From positions 3,485,001 to 3,549,000 of the forward strand of contig NZ_CP084758.1 of NCBI RefSeq assembly GCF_020535565.1: 64,000 bases of DNA, in the 5' to 3' direction. Each line of letters begins with the position of its first letter. The stretch's first letter is position 1. Below are positions 54,884 through 64,000 of the stretch, in pieces. Below the pieces are notes generated by a model. It was given only the letters and a program-made list of their open reading frames with translations, ran no database searches and had not been told where the DNA came from. Both the position numbers and the translations under genes were made by a program. The DNA is from Shinella sp. XGS7 (lineage in GTDB: Bacteria > Pseudomonadota > Gammaproteobacteria > Burkholderiales > Burkholderiaceae_C).

Positions 54884-55818
54884 CGCGCGAAAGCCTCCTT
54901 CAGGGCTTGGCCGCAGGCCTCCAGGGCCTGCAGCGCTTCGGGGATCTGGCGCCCCATCTTGATGAAGTCGTGGGTCACGCCGCGGTAGAGCTCCAGCTGC
55001 ACCGCGTTGCCGGCCGCGCGCAAGGTGTCGGCATAGGCGATGCCCTCGTCCACCAGCGGATCACACTCGGCAAGCACCAGGCAGGCCGGGGCCAGGCCGC
55101 TGTGGTCCTCGGCCTCCAGCGGGGCGAAGCGCCAGTCGCGGCGGTGCTGGTGCTCGATGTAATGGCTGAAGAACCACTCGATGCCCGCGGCATCCAGCAA
55201 GAAGCCGTTGGCAAAAAGCTTGTGCGAGGGCGTGTCGGCATGGGCCGTGGTGCCCGGCGTGATGAGCAGCTGCAGGACCAGGGGAATGCCCAGCTCGCGC
55301 GCATGCAGGGCGCTCACCGCGGCCAGGGTGCCCCCGGCGCTGTCGCCCCCCACGGCGATGCGTGCCGGGTCCAGACCCAGGGTCTGGGCCGAGGCGGCCA
55401 GCCAGCGCAGCACGGCCCAGCAGTCATCCACCGCGGCCGGAAAGCGGTGCTCCGGCGCCAGGCGGTAGTCCAGCGAGATCACGGCTGCGCCGCTCCTGAG
55501 CGCCAGCTGGCGGCACAGGCTGTCGTGGGTCTCCAGGCTGCCGATGGTGAAGCCGCCGCCATGGAAATAGAGCAGCACCGGCAGGCCGGCCTCCGTGCTG
55601 GGGGCGTAGAGCCGGGCATTGAGACAGCCCTGCTCGCCGGGCAGCCGCAGGTTCTCCACCCGCGGCAGGGGCGCGCGTGGCAGGTCCAGGATCTCGGCGC
55701 CCATCAGGTAGGCGATGCGGGCCTGCTTGGGGCTGAGGCTGTGGAAGGCGGGACGGTTGGCGCGGTGGATGCGCTCCAGGACACCGGCCATGCGCGGTGT
55801 CAACAAGGTGCTACTCAA
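54880..55818 (-). CDS. alpha/beta hydrolase of the hormone-sensitive lipase family
   Basis: 312 aa. The oxyanion motif is LYFHGGGFTIGSLET, the nucleophile elbow is AVGGDSAGGTLAA, with an Asp in the VLAECDPLVDEG region and His in YRGVTHDFIKMG. HSL-type enzymes cleave short-chain esters. It is co-transcribed with the thioesterase-GNAT fusion (4-base overlap) and divergent from the iron alcohol dehydrogenase (62 bp between starts). Confidence 0.92.
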   Translation of the reverse strand: MSSTLLTPRMAGVLERIHRANRPAFHSLSPKQARIAYLMGAEILDLPRAPLPRVENLRLPGEQGCLNARLYAPSTEAGLPVLLYFHGGGFTIGSLETHDSLCRQLALRSGAAVISLDYRLAPEHRFPAAVDDCWAVLRWLAASAQTLGLDPARIAVGGDSAGGTLAAVSALHARELGIPLVLQLLITPGTTAHADTPSHKLFANGFLLDAAGIEWFFSHYIEHQHRRDWRFAPLEAEDHSGLAPACLVLAECDPLVDEGIAYADTLRAAGNAVQLELYRGVTHDFIKMGRQIPEALQALEACGQALKEAFAR

Positions 55819-55879
55819 GAAAGGCTCCAGGGCTTAGGCTCGCGCCATCAAACGAGTCGCGATTTTGACCCAGAGAGGG

Positions 55880-57040
55880 ATGCCCATGGCCTTGATCCAG
55901 TACCTGACCCAGATCCAGCTCGCGTCGGGCGCAGCGCGGCTGCTGCCCCAGGAGTGCGAACGCGTGGGCATGCGACGCCCCCTGGTGGTGACGGATGCCG
56001 GCGTGCGCGCGGCGGGTGTGCTGGATCAGGCCCTGCAGGGCTTTGGCCCCGCGGCCCAGGCCCTGGCGGTGTTCGATGCCACACCGGCCAATCCCACCGA
56101 GGCCGCGGTGCGCGCCGCGGCGGCCCTGTTCCGCGAGCGCGGCTGCGATGGCCTGATCGCCATCGGCGGCGGCTCCAGCATGGACCTGGCCAAGGGCGTG
56201 GCCATCGCCGCCACCCATGAGGGCCCGCTCAAGACCTATGCCACCATCGAAGGCGGCAGTCCGCGCATCACGGCCGCGGTGGCGCCGCTGATCGCCGTGC
56301 CCACCACGGCGGGCACGGGCTCCGAGGTGGCGCGTGGCGCCATCATCATCGTGGACGATGGCCGCAAGCTGGGTTTCCACAGCTGGGAGCTGCTGCCCAA
56401 GGCCGCGCTCTGCGACCCCGATCTGACCCTGGGTCTGCCGCCCCTGCTCACCGCCGCCACCGGCATGGACGCCATTGCGCACTGCATGGAGACCTTCATG
56501 TCGGCGGCCTTCAATCCGCCGGCCGACGGCATTGCGCTGGAAGGCCTGCGCCGGGGCTGGGCGCATATCGAGCGCGCCACCCGGGACGGGCAGGACCGCG
56601 AGGCGCGGCTGAACATGATGAGCGCCAGCATGCAGGGCGCCATGGCCTTCCAGAAGGGCCTGGGCTGCGTGCATTCGCTCAGCCACAGCCTGGGCGGCCT
56701 GAACCCGCGTCTGCACCATGGCACCCTCAATGCCATGTTCCTGCCGGCGGTCGTGCGTTTCAACGCCGCCCACGCCAGCCTGCAGCAGGAGGGCCGGCTG
56801 CAGCGCATGGCCCAGGCCATGGGCCTGGCAGACTGCGACCGCGAGGGACGGGCCATCGCCGAGGCCCTGCGCGCCATGAACGCTCGCCTGGGCCTGCCCA
56901 CGGGCCTGGCCGCCCTGGGCGTGGCGGAGTCGCAGTTCGAGGCCATCATCGAGCACGCCCTGCTGGACCACTGCCACAAGACCAACCCGCGTCTGGCCAG
57001 CGTCGAGGACTACCGCGCCCTGTTGCGCGAATCCCTGTGA
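55880..57040 (+). CDS. iron-containing alcohol dehydrogenase
   Basis: 386 aa from ATG 55880 (a second ATG is at 55886). The nucleotide-binding half has IAIGGGSSMDLAKGVAI and VPTTAGTGSEVARGAIIIVD. Metal ligands lie in ATGMDAIAHCMETFMS, GCVHSLSHSLGGLNP and LHHGTLNAMFLP. It oxidises alcohols or reduces aldehydes with NAD(P); the substrate cannot be told from sequence. AGAGGG lies just before the ATG. It diverges from the esterase gene. Confidence 0.92.
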   Translation: MPMALIQYLTQIQLASGAARLLPQECERVGMRRPLVVTDAGVRAAGVLDQALQGFGPAAQALAVFDATPANPTEAAVRAAAALFRERGCDGLIAIGGGSSMDLAKGVAIAATHEGPLKTYATIEGGSPRITAAVAPLIAVPTTAGTGSEVARGAIIIVDDGRKLGFHSWELLPKAALCDPDLTLGLPPLLTAATGMDAIAHCMETFMSAAFNPPADGIALEGLRRGWAHIERATRDGQDREARLNMMSASMQGAMAFQKGLGCVHSLSHSLGGLNPRLHHGTLNAMFLPAVVRFNAAHASLQQEGRLQRMAQAMGLADCDREGRAIAEALRAMNARLGLPTGLAALGVAESQFEAIIEHALLDHCHKTNPRLASVEDYRALLRESL

Positions 57041-57058
57041 GCGCGCGCAGCCCGATAT

Positions 57059-57087
57059 GAAAAAGCCCGCGGCTTGTGACCGCGGGC
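57059..57087 (-). terminator. intrinsic terminator downstream of aceA
   Basis: GCCCGCGG-CTTGTGA-CCGCGGGC forms an 8-bp GC stem. On the minus strand it is followed by a TTTTT run, so it ends the aceA transcript, and it may also limit the convergent dehydrogenase transcript. Confidence 0.8.
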
Positions 57088-57164
57088 CGGGAGCCGCATC
57101 GAGAGCTTGACGCGGCGATGGGGTAGCTTGTGCGCGGCGGCCGCCGGGACCGCCGCTTTCAGCC

Positions 57165-58463
57165 TCAGCCGTGCTTGGCGTCGAAGAACTGTTCGTCTTC
57201 GGTGGAGCCCTTGAGCGCGGCGGTGGAGGCCTCGGCCTCGATGGTGGTGGTCACGGCGTCGAAATAGCCGGTGCCGACTTCGCGCTGGTGCTTGGTCGCG
57301 GTGTAGCCGTTGACCTCGGCGGCGAATTCCGCCTCCTGCAGCTCCGAATAGGCGGCCATCTGGCGATCCTTGTAGCCGCGGGCCAGTTCGAACATGCCGA
57401 AGTTCAGCTGGTGGAAGCCGGCAAGCGTGATGAACTGGAACTTGTAGCCCAGCGCACCCAGCTCGCGCTGGAATTTGGCGATCGTCGCGTCGTCCAGGTT
57501 CTTCTTCCAGTTGAACGAGGGCGAGCAATTGTAGGCGAGCAGCTTGCCGGGGAACTTGGCGTGGATGGCGTCGGCAAAGGCCTTGGCAAAGGCCAGGTCG
57601 GGCTTGCCGGTTTCGCACCAGATCATGTCGGCGTAGGGGGCGTAGGCCAGACCGCGGCTGATGGCCTGATCCAGACCGTTGCGGGTGCGGAAGAAGCCTT
57701 CCACGGTGCGCTCGCCGGTGCAGAAGGGCTTGTCGTTGTCGTCCACATCGGTGGTGACCAGGTCACCCGCCTCGGCATCGGTGCGGGCCAGCAGCACGGT
57801 GGGCACGCCCATCACGTCGGCGGCCAGGCGGGCGGCGACCAGCTTGGCCACGGCCTCACGGGTGGGCACCAGCACCTTGCCGCCCATATGGCCGCACTTC
57901 TTGGCGGCAGCCAGCTGGTCTTCGAAATGCACGCCGGCGGCACCCGCGTCGATCATGGACTTCATCAGCTCGAAGGCGTTCAGCACGCCGCCGAAACCGG
58001 CCTCGGCATCGGCCACGATGGGGGCGAAGAAGTCGGTGTCGTTCTTGCCTTCGCTCCATTGGATCTCGTCCGCGCGCTTGAAGGTCGAGTTGATGCGCTT
58101 GACGACCTTGGGCACCGAGTCCACCGAGTACAGCGACTGGTCGGGGTACATCTCGCCATTGCTGTTGGCGTCACCGGCGACCTGCCAGCCCGAGAGGTAG
58201 ATGGCCTTCAGGCCGGCCTTGACCTGCTGCATGGCCTGGTTGCCGGTCAGGGCGCCCAGGGCATTGATGAAGGGCTCGGTATTGACCAGGTTCCACAGCT
58301 TCTCGGCGCCGCGCTGGGCCAGGGTGTGCTCGATCTTGATCGAGCCGCGCAGGCGGACGACGTCGGCGGCGGTGTAGCCGCGCTTGATGCCCTTCCAGCG
58401 CGGGTTTTCGGCCCAGTCCTTCTCGAGGGCGGCAATCTGCTGTTCGCGGGTCAGGGTGCTCAT
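57165..58463 (-). CDS. aceA: isocitrate lyase
   Basis: 432 aa from ATG 58463, chosen because AGGAG is 7 bases upstream; another ATG is 6 bases further out. It splits isocitrate to glyoxylate and succinate. The catalytic signature [13 protein letters not shown] is present with its cysteine, together with [21 protein letters not shown]-type N-terminal residues, [11 protein letters not shown] and [20 protein letters not shown]. It is the first enzyme of the glyoxylate shunt; malate synthase is not in the window. Confidence 0.95.
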   Translation of the reverse strand: MSTLTREQQIAALEKDWAENPRWKGIKRGYTAADVVRLRGSIKIEHTLAQRGAEKLWNLVNTEPFINALGALTGNQAMQQVKAGLKAIYLSGWQVAGDANSNGEMYPDQSLYSVDSVPKVVKRINSTFKRADEIQWSEGKNDTDFFAPIVADAEAGFGGVLNAFELMKSMIDAGAAGVHFEDQLAAAKKCGHMGGKVLVPTREAVAKLVAARLAADVMGVPTVLLARTDAEAGDLVTTDVDDNDKPFCTGERTVEGFFRTRNGLDQAISRGLAYAPYADMIWCETGKPDLAFAKAFADAIHAKFPGKLLAYNCSPSFNWKKNLDDATIAKFQRELGALGYKFQFITLAGFHQLNFGMFELARGYKDRQMAAYSELQEAEFAAEVNGYTATKHQREVGTGYFDAVTTTIEAEASTAALKGSTEDEQFFDAKHG

Positions 58464-58673
58464 GGTCATGCTCCTACAGGGGTGGTTCGGAAGAAGAAAA
58501 CTTCGCTGTCGATGGCTCTAAGCGTAGTCCTCCCTTCCCCGCTGCGGAAGTGTTATGTCTTATATAAGACTAAAAATTTAGACCATGAAAATCAACAACT
58601 TACAGAGTCAATTTCGAATCACGAAAAGCGGTTCACCATAATGAGAAAAATTGCGGCAGCGCAGCAAGCACTG

Positions 58674-58711
58674 TTTTCACGATCCGGAAGGGCTGTTCCG
58701 CATCGTGAAAA
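58674..58711. promoter_or_regulatory. inverted repeat upstream of aceA
   Basis: TTTTCACGAT (58674-58683) and ATCGTGAAAA (58702-58711) form a perfect 10-bp inverted repeat with an 18-bp gap, in unusually AT-rich DNA between aceA and marC. It lies over 200 bp upstream of the aceA start and at the 3' end of marC. It could be a regulator site for aceA or a hairpin ending marC. Confidence 0.4.
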
Positions 58712-58719
58712 TTCAGGAC

Positions 58720-59322
58720 TCAGAGTCCGCCGACAAAGTAGCGCTTGAGACCGGCCAGCACCATCTCCACCGCGATGGCAGTCAGCACCAGGCCCATCAG
58801 CTTCTCGATGGCGGAAACCACCGAATCGCCCAGCAGCTTGCGGATGCGGTCGGCCAGGATCAGCACCACAAAGGACACGACCATGGCCGTGACCAGGGCG
58901 CCCACCCATTCGCCGATGCGCTCGGGCTGGCGCGAGGCCAGCAGCAGCACCGTGGCCATGGCGGAGGGGCCGGCCAGCAGGGGCACGGCCAGGGGGAAGA
59001 TCAGGGGCTCGCGGCCGGGCTCCAGCCCATAGGCCGACTCACTGCTGCTGCCGAAGATCATGCGGATGGCAATGATCAGCAGGATCACGCCACCGGCCAC
59101 CTCCAGCGAGCGCTCGGAGAGATGCATCAGGCGCAGAAAGGCGTCGCCCAGGAACATGAAGGCCAGCAGCACGCCGAAGGCGATGCCGACTTCGCGCGCG
59201 GCCACCAGCTTGCGCCGCGGCTTGGGCACGGCGCGCATGATGGAAATGAAGATGGGCAGGCTGCCCAGGGGATCCAGCACCAGCAGCAGCAGGATCAGGG
59301 CGGAGAGAAAACTATGGTCCAT
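58720..59322 (-). CDS. MarC family integral membrane protein
   Basis: 200 aa with six hydrophobic helices: FLSALILLLLVLDPLGSLPI, REVGIAFGVLLAFMFLGDAF, LEVAGGVILLIIAIRMIFG, FPLAVPLLAGPSAMATVLLL (the conserved PLAxPxLAGP motif), VGALVTAMVVSFVVLILADR and a last helix. The function of MarC proteins is unclear despite the historical link to multidrug resistance. It diverges from an Lrp-type regulator (44 bp between starts), which may control it. Confidence 0.9.
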   Translation of the reverse strand: MDHSFLSALILLLLVLDPLGSLPIFISIMRAVPKPRRKLVAAREVGIAFGVLLAFMFLGDAFLRLMHLSERSLEVAGGVILLIIAIRMIFGSSSESAYGLEPGREPLIFPLAVPLLAGPSAMATVLLLASRQPERIGEWVGALVTAMVVSFVVLILADRIRKLLGDSVVSAIEKLMGLVLTAIAVEMVLAGLKRYFVGGL

Positions 59323-59366
59323 GGGCGCTATTGTCGCGCCCTGCCCTGCCGGACAATCCGGTCCTC

Positions 59367-59843
59367 ATGGACAAGCCCACCCCCACCCTGGACGCGATCG
59401 ACCGTCGCATCGTCGAGATCCTGCAGCGCAACGGGCGCTTGTCGAATGTGGATCTGGCGGCCGAGATCCACCTCTCACCGCCCCAGACCCTGCGGCGCGT
59501 CAAGCTGCTGGAGGAGCGCGGCGTGCTGCGCGGCTACCGCGCCCTGGTGGACCCGGCGCCCCTGGGCCTGGGCGTCACGGCCTTTGTGAGTCTGAACATC
59601 CAGGCCGGCGCCTTCGGCCGGGTGCGCGAGATCGAGGCCCTGATCCGCGACTTTCCCGAGATCCTGGAATGCCACACGGTCTCGGGCGACTGCGACTACC
59701 TGCTCAAGGTGGTGGGCAGCGACCTCAAGACCCTGTCCCAGTTCCTGGCGGACAAGCTGATGCAGGTGCCCGGGGTGGCTGACATCCGCTCCATGATCTG
59801 TCTGGAGGAGATCAAGCCCCCGGCCCCCTATCCCGTGCGCTGA
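59367..59843 (+). CDS. Lrp/AsnC family transcriptional regulator
   Basis: 158 aa. The helix-turn-helix is LDAIDRRIVEILQRNGRLSN, then VDLAAEIHLSPPQTLRRVKL. The RAM ligand domain is VTAFVSLNIQAGAFGRVREI, then CHTVSGDCDYLLKVVGSDL. These proteins respond to amino acids and form octamers. The ATG at 59367 gives the normal family N-terminus. Confidence 0.92.
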   Translation: MDKPTPTLDAIDRRIVEILQRNGRLSNVDLAAEIHLSPPQTLRRVKLLEERGVLRGYRALVDPAPLGLGVTAFVSLNIQAGAFGRVREIEALIRDFPEILECHTVSGDCDYLLKVVGSDLKTLSQFLADKLMQVPGVADIRSMICLEEIKPPAPYPVR

Positions 59844-59846
59844 AAC

Positions 59847-60755
59847 TCACCCGCGCGGGTGATGGGCAGCATGGATGGCCTTCAAGCGCTCCCTCGCCAC
59901 ATGGGTGTAGATCTGTGTGGTCGACAAGTCGGCATGACCCAGCAGCAGCTGCACCGCGCGCAGGTCGGCGCCGTGGTTGAGCAGATGGGTGGCAAAGGCG
60001 TGGCGCAAGGTATGGGGTGAGAGCGGCGCGGTGATGCCCGCCGCCAGGGCATGCTTCTTCACGAGCGTCCAGAACATCTGGCGCGTCATGCCCTCGCCGC
60101 GCACGGTCACGAAGAGTGCGTCCGCGCGCTGGCCCTTGAGCAGGGCCGGCCGGGCCTCCTGCAGATAGCGCATCAACCAGCCATGCGCCTCCTCGCCAAA
60201 GGGCACCAGGCGCTCCTTGGCGCCCTTGCCGGTGATGCGCAGCACCGCCTCCTTGAAACCCACATGCACGCTCTTGAGCGTGACCAGCTCGCTCACCCGC
60301 AGGCCGCTGGCATACATTAGCTCCAGCATGGCGCGGTCGCGCAGGCCCAGGGGGGCTTCCACATCGGGTGCATTGAGCAAGGCCTCCACCTGGCCCTGGC
60401 TCAGGGTCTTGGGCACGCGCAGCGGCTGCTTGGCCGCGGCCAGGCGCAGGGTCGGGTCTTGCGTGACGCGCTGCTCGCGCAGGGCCCAGCGGTAGTAGCG
60501 CTTGAAGACCGAGAGCCGGCGATTGGCCGTGGTGGCGCGGCTGCTCGCGTGGCGCTCGCTGGCATAGGCCAGCAGCTGCAGCTCATCCGCCTGGTCCAGG
60601 CTCAGGCTGGGTACGGCGGCCAGCCAGTCGGCCAGCAGGGCCAGGTCGCGCCGGTAGGCGGCCAGGGTATTGGTCGAGAGGCCATCCTCCAGCCACAGCG
60701 CCTCGGCAAAACGCTCGATGGCCTGCTGGCTGTGCTGGCGCGGGAGGGTACTCAT
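59847..60755 (-). CDS. xerD: tyrosine recombinase XerD
   Basis: 302 aa from ATG 60755 ([20 protein letters not shown]). The N-terminal SAM-like core-binding domain is followed by the catalytic domain with Arg in [14 protein letters not shown], Lys in [14 protein letters not shown], HxxR in [20 protein letters not shown] and the His/Tyr pair in [16 protein letters not shown]. With XerC it resolves chromosome dimers at dif. The frame extends 54 bases upstream without a ribosome site. It is convergent with the Lrp gene, with a 3-bp gap. Confidence 0.92.
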   Translation of the reverse strand: MSTLPRQHSQQAIERFAEALWLEDGLSTNTLAAYRRDLALLADWLAAVPSLSLDQADELQLLAYASERHASSRATTANRRLSVFKRYYRWALREQRVTQDPTLRLAAAKQPLRVPKTLSQGQVEALLNAPDVEAPLGLRDRAMLELMYASGLRVSELVTLKSVHVGFKEAVLRITGKGAKERLVPFGEEAHGWLMRYLQEARPALLKGQRADALFVTVRGEGMTRQMFWTLVKKHALAAGITAPLSPHTLRHAFATHLLNHGADLRAVQLLLGHADLSTTQIYTHVARERLKAIHAAHHPRG

Positions 60756-60778
60756 GCGGAAGGTCAGAAGATGAAACG

Positions 60779-60803
60779 AAAAAGGAGCGCCGCGGCGCCC
60801 CTT
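60779..60803 (-). terminator. intrinsic terminator of the TctC-type gene
   Basis: AAGG-A-GCGCC-GC-GGCGC-C-CCTT hairpin between the binding-protein stop and the xerD start. On the minus strand it is followed by TTTTT. Confidence 0.75.
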
Positions 60804-60822
60804 CATCATGCCTTGCGGCGGC

Positions 60823-61800
60823 TCAGTCCAGCTTGAGCTTCTGCTGCACGACCACCTGCTTGTAGATCTCGAACTCGGCCTTGGTCTGGGCCGCGAACTG
60901 CTCGGGCGTGTTGGCCACGATCAGGGAGCCGGTGTCCTCGATGCGCTTGCGCACATCCGGCAGCTCCAGGGTCTTCTTGACCGCGGCATTGACCTTGTCC
61001 ACCACTTCCTTGGACAGACCCTTGGGGCCGTGGATGCCGTAGTAGGCCATGCGGTTCACCGGCTCCAGGCCCACTTCCTTGAAGGTGGGCACATTGGGCA
61101 GCACGGCCAGGCGGCTGGGCGCGGCCACCACGATGGGGATCAGGCGACCGTCCTTGATGAAAGGCAGGGCCGAGGGCAGGTTGTCGAAGATCATGGGCAC
61201 CTGGCCGGCCACCGTGTCGTTCAGGGCCGGGCCTGCGCCGCGGTAGGGGATGTGCAGCACGAAGACGCCGGCCAGGCTCTTGTAGAGCTCCATCTGCATA
61301 TGGCCGATGCCGCCGGTGCCCGAGCTGGCGAAGCTGTACTTGCCGGGGTTCTTCTTGAGCTCGGCGACAAAGCCCTTGTAGTCACGCGCGGGGAAGGAGG
61401 GATGCACCGCGATCACATTGGGCGTGGCCGCCACATTGATGATGGAGGTGAAGTCCGTCAGCGGGTTGTAGGGCGTCTTGGGGTTGATCGCCGGGTTGGA
61501 GGCGGTGGTGGAGACCGTGGCCACCCCCAGGGTGTAGCCGTCCGGGTTGGACTTGACGATCTCGTTGGCACCGATGATGCCGCCGCCGCCGGCCTTATTG
61601 TCGACGATCATCTGCTGGCCCAGGGCCAGATGAATCTTCTCGCCCAGCACGCGGGCCACGATGTCGGTGGTGCCGCCCGGGGCGAAGGGCACGACCAGAC
61701 GCACCGGCTTGGCCGGATAGTTCTGCGCCATGGCCACGGGGCTCAGCAGGGCAGCGGCCGCCAGGGCCCCACAACGACGCATCCAGTTTCGACGGCTCAT
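60823..61800 (-). CDS. Bug/TctC family tripartite tricarboxylate transporter substrate-binding protein
   Basis: 325 aa from ATG 61800 with AGGAG upstream. A signal peptide carrying twin arginines ([20 protein letters not shown]) is followed by the Bug fold: [40 protein letters not shown] and [20 protein letters not shown]. Such periplasmic proteins capture carboxylates or other small organics and are very numerous in Burkholderiales, often without adjacent TctAB, as here. The ligand is unknown. Confidence 0.93.
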   Translation of the reverse strand: MSRRNWMRRCGALAAAALLSPVAMAQNYPAKPVRLVVPFAPGGTTDIVARVLGEKIHLALGQQMIVDNKAGGGGIIGANEIVKSNPDGYTLGVATVSTTASNPAINPKTPYNPLTDFTSIINVAATPNVIAVHPSFPARDYKGFVAELKKNPGKYSFASSGTGGIGHMQMELYKSLAGVFVLHIPYRGAGPALNDTVAGQVPMIFDNLPSALPFIKDGRLIPIVVAAPSRLAVLPNVPTFKEVGLEPVNRMAYYGIHGPKGLSKEVVDKVNAAVKKTLELPDVRKRIEDTGSLIVANTPEQFAAQTKAEFEIYKQVVVQQKLKLD

Positions 61801-61953
61801 GGCCTTTCTCCTCTTGTAGCTGGGTGGATGTTCAGGTGTCCGCGCGATGCTAGCCACACAGACCTGGGCCCATGCTAGCGGAACTACGTAGGCCGTCCGA
61901 CGGTCCCGCGGGCTGTCTATGCGCGCTCTGCGCCCGCCTGACGCGAGAGGGGC

Positions 61954-62595
61954 TCAGTCCGGCGAGCCGCCCAGCAGCCCGCTCTTGAGGCGCTTGTCCA
62001 CCGGCCGCTCGCCCAGGAAGACCTTGAGCAGGGCCGTGTACAGCACCTCCCCGGGGACCACGGGGCCGGCCGGGCGGCCGTTGATGCTCAGCTGGGTGCC
62101 GCTGGCCGGCAGGTAGTCCATATTAATCAGGTCCCGGTTCTTGACCTTGCCCACGCCGCGCAGCTGGGCGATGAAGGCCGGCTGGGCCTCCTTCAGCGCG
62201 GCCTGCTCGGCCTCGGTGCAGTTGCGGGCGATGCCCTTGTCCACGGCCTTGACGAACTCCTCCGCCCCCACATCCAGCAGCATGTAGATCTGGATGCGCT
62301 TGGGGCCGGGCACGGCATAGGCCTGCTCCGGCGTGCTGGCGGTCTGCCCCAGATAGAGCGCGGCCAGATAGCCGCGGATGATGGCCACCGCGCGCTTGCC
62401 CACGCCATTGAGCTGCAGGCTGGCGCCGTCGAGCTGGATGCGGTCGGCAAAGTCATAGCCTTCGTAGCGTCGGGCCAGGGCCGGCGCGCCGACGCTGAGG
62501 CCCAGGGCCGTCACCAGCAGGGCACGGCGCAGGCGCGAGGGTTGGGTGTCCGCAAGCGCGGCGCGCGGGGCGGCTGGGCCATGGCTCATCATCAA
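61954..62595 (-). CDS. chalcone-isomerase-like domain protein, exported
   Basis: 213 aa. A signal peptide (LRRALLVTALGLSVGAPALA) precedes a bacterial chalcone-isomerase-like fold: LNGVGKRAVAIIRGYLAALY, GPKRIQIYMLLDVGAEEFVK, DYLPASGTQLSINGRPAGP and LYTALLKVFLGERPVDKRLK. These bacterial proteins are periplasmic, probably bind lipids, and are not isomerases of flavonoids. Three Met codons at the N-terminus leave the start open by two residues. Confidence 0.85.
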   Translation of the reverse strand: MMMSHGPAAPRAALADTQPSRLRRALLVTALGLSVGAPALARRYEGYDFADRIQLDGASLQLNGVGKRAVAIIRGYLAALYLGQTASTPEQAYAVPGPKRIQIYMLLDVGAEEFVKAVDKGIARNCTEAEQAALKEAQPAFIAQLRGVGKVKNRDLINMDYLPASGTQLSINGRPAGPVVPGEVLYTALLKVFLGERPVDKRLKSGLLGGSPD

Positions 62596-62714
62596 ACAGG
62601 CTCCTTCTACGGGTTTCTACCGGTGGCGAGAGCCTAACGCATCCGGGCTCCACCTCGCCGACCGGTGGCTTTGGCGATCATGAAGCGCAAGCCCGGATGG
62701 CACACTGCCGCCCC

Positions 62715-63617
62715 ATGCCCGACCTCCTGCTCCTGCTGCCCGATGCCCTGCTGATCCTGGCGGGCTTTGTGATCTGCCGCTACACCCCGCTGGACCGGCC
62801 GATCTGGGAAGCCGCGGAGAAACTGGTCTATTACCTGCTCTTCCCGGTGCTGCTCTTCAACAGCATCGTGCGCACCCCGCTGCAGCCGGGCCAGACCTTG
62901 GCCCTGGGCGGCGCCGGCATGGCCGTGGTGCTGCTGGGCATGGGTCTGGCCTATGCGCTGCGGGCCTGGCCGGGCGTGGATGCGCGCGCCCATGCCTCGG
63001 GCGCTCAGGTGGCCTTTCGTTTCAACTCTTACGTGGCCCTGGCCCTGGCCGAGCGCCTGCAGGGCGCCCAGGGCGTGGCCTGGGTGGCCTTGCTGGTGGC
63101 CCTGTGCGTGCCCCTGTGCAATGTGGGTGCGGTGCTGCCCCTGGCCCGCCATGGCGGGCAGGGCCTGGCGCGCGAGCTGGCGCGCAACCCGCTGATCCTG
63201 GGCACCCTGGCGGGGCTGGCGGCCAATCTGGCGGGCCTGCGCCTGCCCGAGCCGGCGGCGCTCACCCTGCACCGCATCGGCCTGGCCGCCCTGCCCCTGG
63301 GGCTGATGGCCGTGGGGGCCGGTCTGCGCCTGGGCGCGCTGCGCGATGCGCCGGGTCTGGCCACCGCCCTGCTCGCTATCCGCCACGCCCTGCTGCCGCT
63401 CTTCGCCCTGGGCCTGGGGCGCTGGCTGGGGCTGCCGGACGGTCAGCAGCTGGTGCTGCTGATGTTTGCGTCCCTGCCCACGGCCTCCAGCTGCTATGTG
63501 CTGGCGGCGCGCATGGGCGGGCATGCCGCCTTCGTGGCCGGTCTCGTGACCCTATCCACCCTGGTGGGCATGCTCAGCCTGCCCTTCTGGCTGGCGCTCT
63601 GGCACAGACTGGGCTAG
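62715..63617 (+). CDS. AEC family transporter
   Basis: 300 aa with about ten hydrophobic helices arranged in two halves. The N-terminus is MPDLLLLLPDALLILAGFVI, the first half has LVYYLLFPVLLFNSIV and the second half ends MFASLPTASSCYVLAARMGG, as in auxin-efflux-carrier-type permeases of bacteria (malonate, malate and similar). The ATG at 62715 is preferred over 62697 because the family begins with this helix. Its last 66 bp overlap the convergent queG 3' end. Confidence 0.88.
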   Translation: MPDLLLLLPDALLILAGFVICRYTPLDRPIWEAAEKLVYYLLFPVLLFNSIVRTPLQPGQTLALGGAGMAVVLLGMGLAYALRAWPGVDARAHASGAQVAFRFNSYVALALAERLQGAQGVAWVALLVALCVPLCNVGAVLPLARHGGQGLARELARNPLILGTLAGLAANLAGLRLPEPAALTLHRIGLAALPLGLMAVGAGLRLGALRDAPGLATALLAIRHALLPLFALGLGRWLGLPDGQQLVLLMFASLPTASSCYVLAARMGGHAAFVAGLVTLSTLVGMLSLPFWLALWHRLG

Positions 63618-64000
63618 GGCCCAGTCGATGTGCTCGGCCAGCAGCGCGTCGGCCTGCGGCAACTGGGCAGACAGCGCCGCGCGGATATCGGCGTCATCAT
63701 GCTGCCGCAGCGCATTGCCCAGGGCCACCGCGATATTGCGGCGCCAGCGGGCATGGCCGATGCGGCGTATGGCCGTGCCCTCAGTGCGGCGCAGGAACTC
63801 GGCCTCGTCCCAGGCCCAGAGCGTGAGCAGCTCGGCATCCCGCCAGGGCTGGCGCACCTCGAAGTCCGGCAGCAGGCTGCGCTGGGCAAACTTGTTCCAG
63901 GGGCAGGCCAGCTGGCAGTCGTCACAGCCGTAGATGCGGTTGCCCAGGGCCGGCCGGAGCTCCAGCGGGATGGGGCCGTCATGCTCGATGGTCAGGTAGG
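63552..64000 (-). CDS. queG: epoxyqueuosine reductase QueG, 3' part
   Basis: The C-terminal 149 codons of QueG; the 5' part lies beyond the window end. Visible motifs are YLTIEHDGPIPLELR, the iron-sulfur cluster loop NRIYGCDDCQLACPWNKFAQ, and HARWRRNIAVALGNALR from the C-terminal HEAT-like part. QueG reduces epoxyqueuosine to queuosine in tRNA using cobalamin and two 4Fe-4S clusters. The end overlaps the AEC transporter gene tail to tail. Confidence 0.92.
   Translation of the reverse strand, partial: YLTIEHDGPIPLELRPALGNRIYGCDDCQLACPWNKFAQRSLLPDFEVRQPWRDAELLTLWAWDEAEFLRRTEGTAIRRIGHARWRRNIAVALGNALRQHDDADIRAALSAQLPQADALLAEHIDWALAQSVPERQPEGQAEHAHQGG

Overview
The window is about 70% GC over most of its length. 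Gene content (LigA, FisR/SQR/PDO sulfide oxidation, CydP/YbgE, NorR/Hmp, MetE/MetR, CstA, isocitrate lyase, a Bug/TctC binding protein, a PEP-CTERM protein and the mltG-tmk-holB-pilZ-tatD order) points to a betaproteobacterium of the Burkholderiales, probably the Roseateles/Mitsuaria/Paucibacter neighbourhood. This rests on gene content and style, not on a database match. No rRNA, tRNA or CRISPR array was seen.

Layout. 1-6.6 kb is chromosomal backbone: the 3' part of ligA with an apparent one-base frameshift, a secreted nuclease, a LivM-type permease divergent from a LysR regulator, and a thioredoxin-fold protein. About 6.65-22.86 kb is an accessory island of lower GC. It holds an IS21 element, an IS3 element that truncates a gene and is itself split by an IS30 element, and a five-gene minus-strand operon (14251-21852). 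That operon encodes a dual subtilisin/HExxH protease, a metallo-beta-lactamase (MBL) fold protein, a 107-aa protein, an exported putative outer-membrane protein and a ComEC-type MBL protein. I do not recognise it as a named system, and it is the main novelty candidate. The flanking gene-poor DNA carries several phased or inverted repeat clusters.

22.9-34.5 kb is a sulfide and respiration block. DUF2892, persulfide dioxygenase, a phosphatase-like/SQR fusion and a SulP transporter form one minus-strand operon opposite fisR. A cytochrome bd operon (cydP-cydA-cydB-cydX-ybgE) lies downstream. Both operons show a sigma-54 promoter of identical layout with an ACTGCCA-type palindrome 80-100 bp upstream, so FisR probably controls sulfide oxidation and the bd oxidase together.

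34.6-64 kb is further backbone: fusA; hmp divergent from norR with three NorR boxes between them; metE divergent from metR; a NarL-type two-component system above cstA-ybdD; the mltG-tmk-holB-pilZ-tatD-ankyrin run; ygfZ-DUF4936; a thioesterase-acetyltransferase fusion with an esterase; an iron alcohol dehydrogenase; aceA; marC; an Lrp regulator; xerD; a TctC-type binding protein; a chalcone-isomerase-like protein; an AEC transporter; and the 3' part of queG, cut by the window end.
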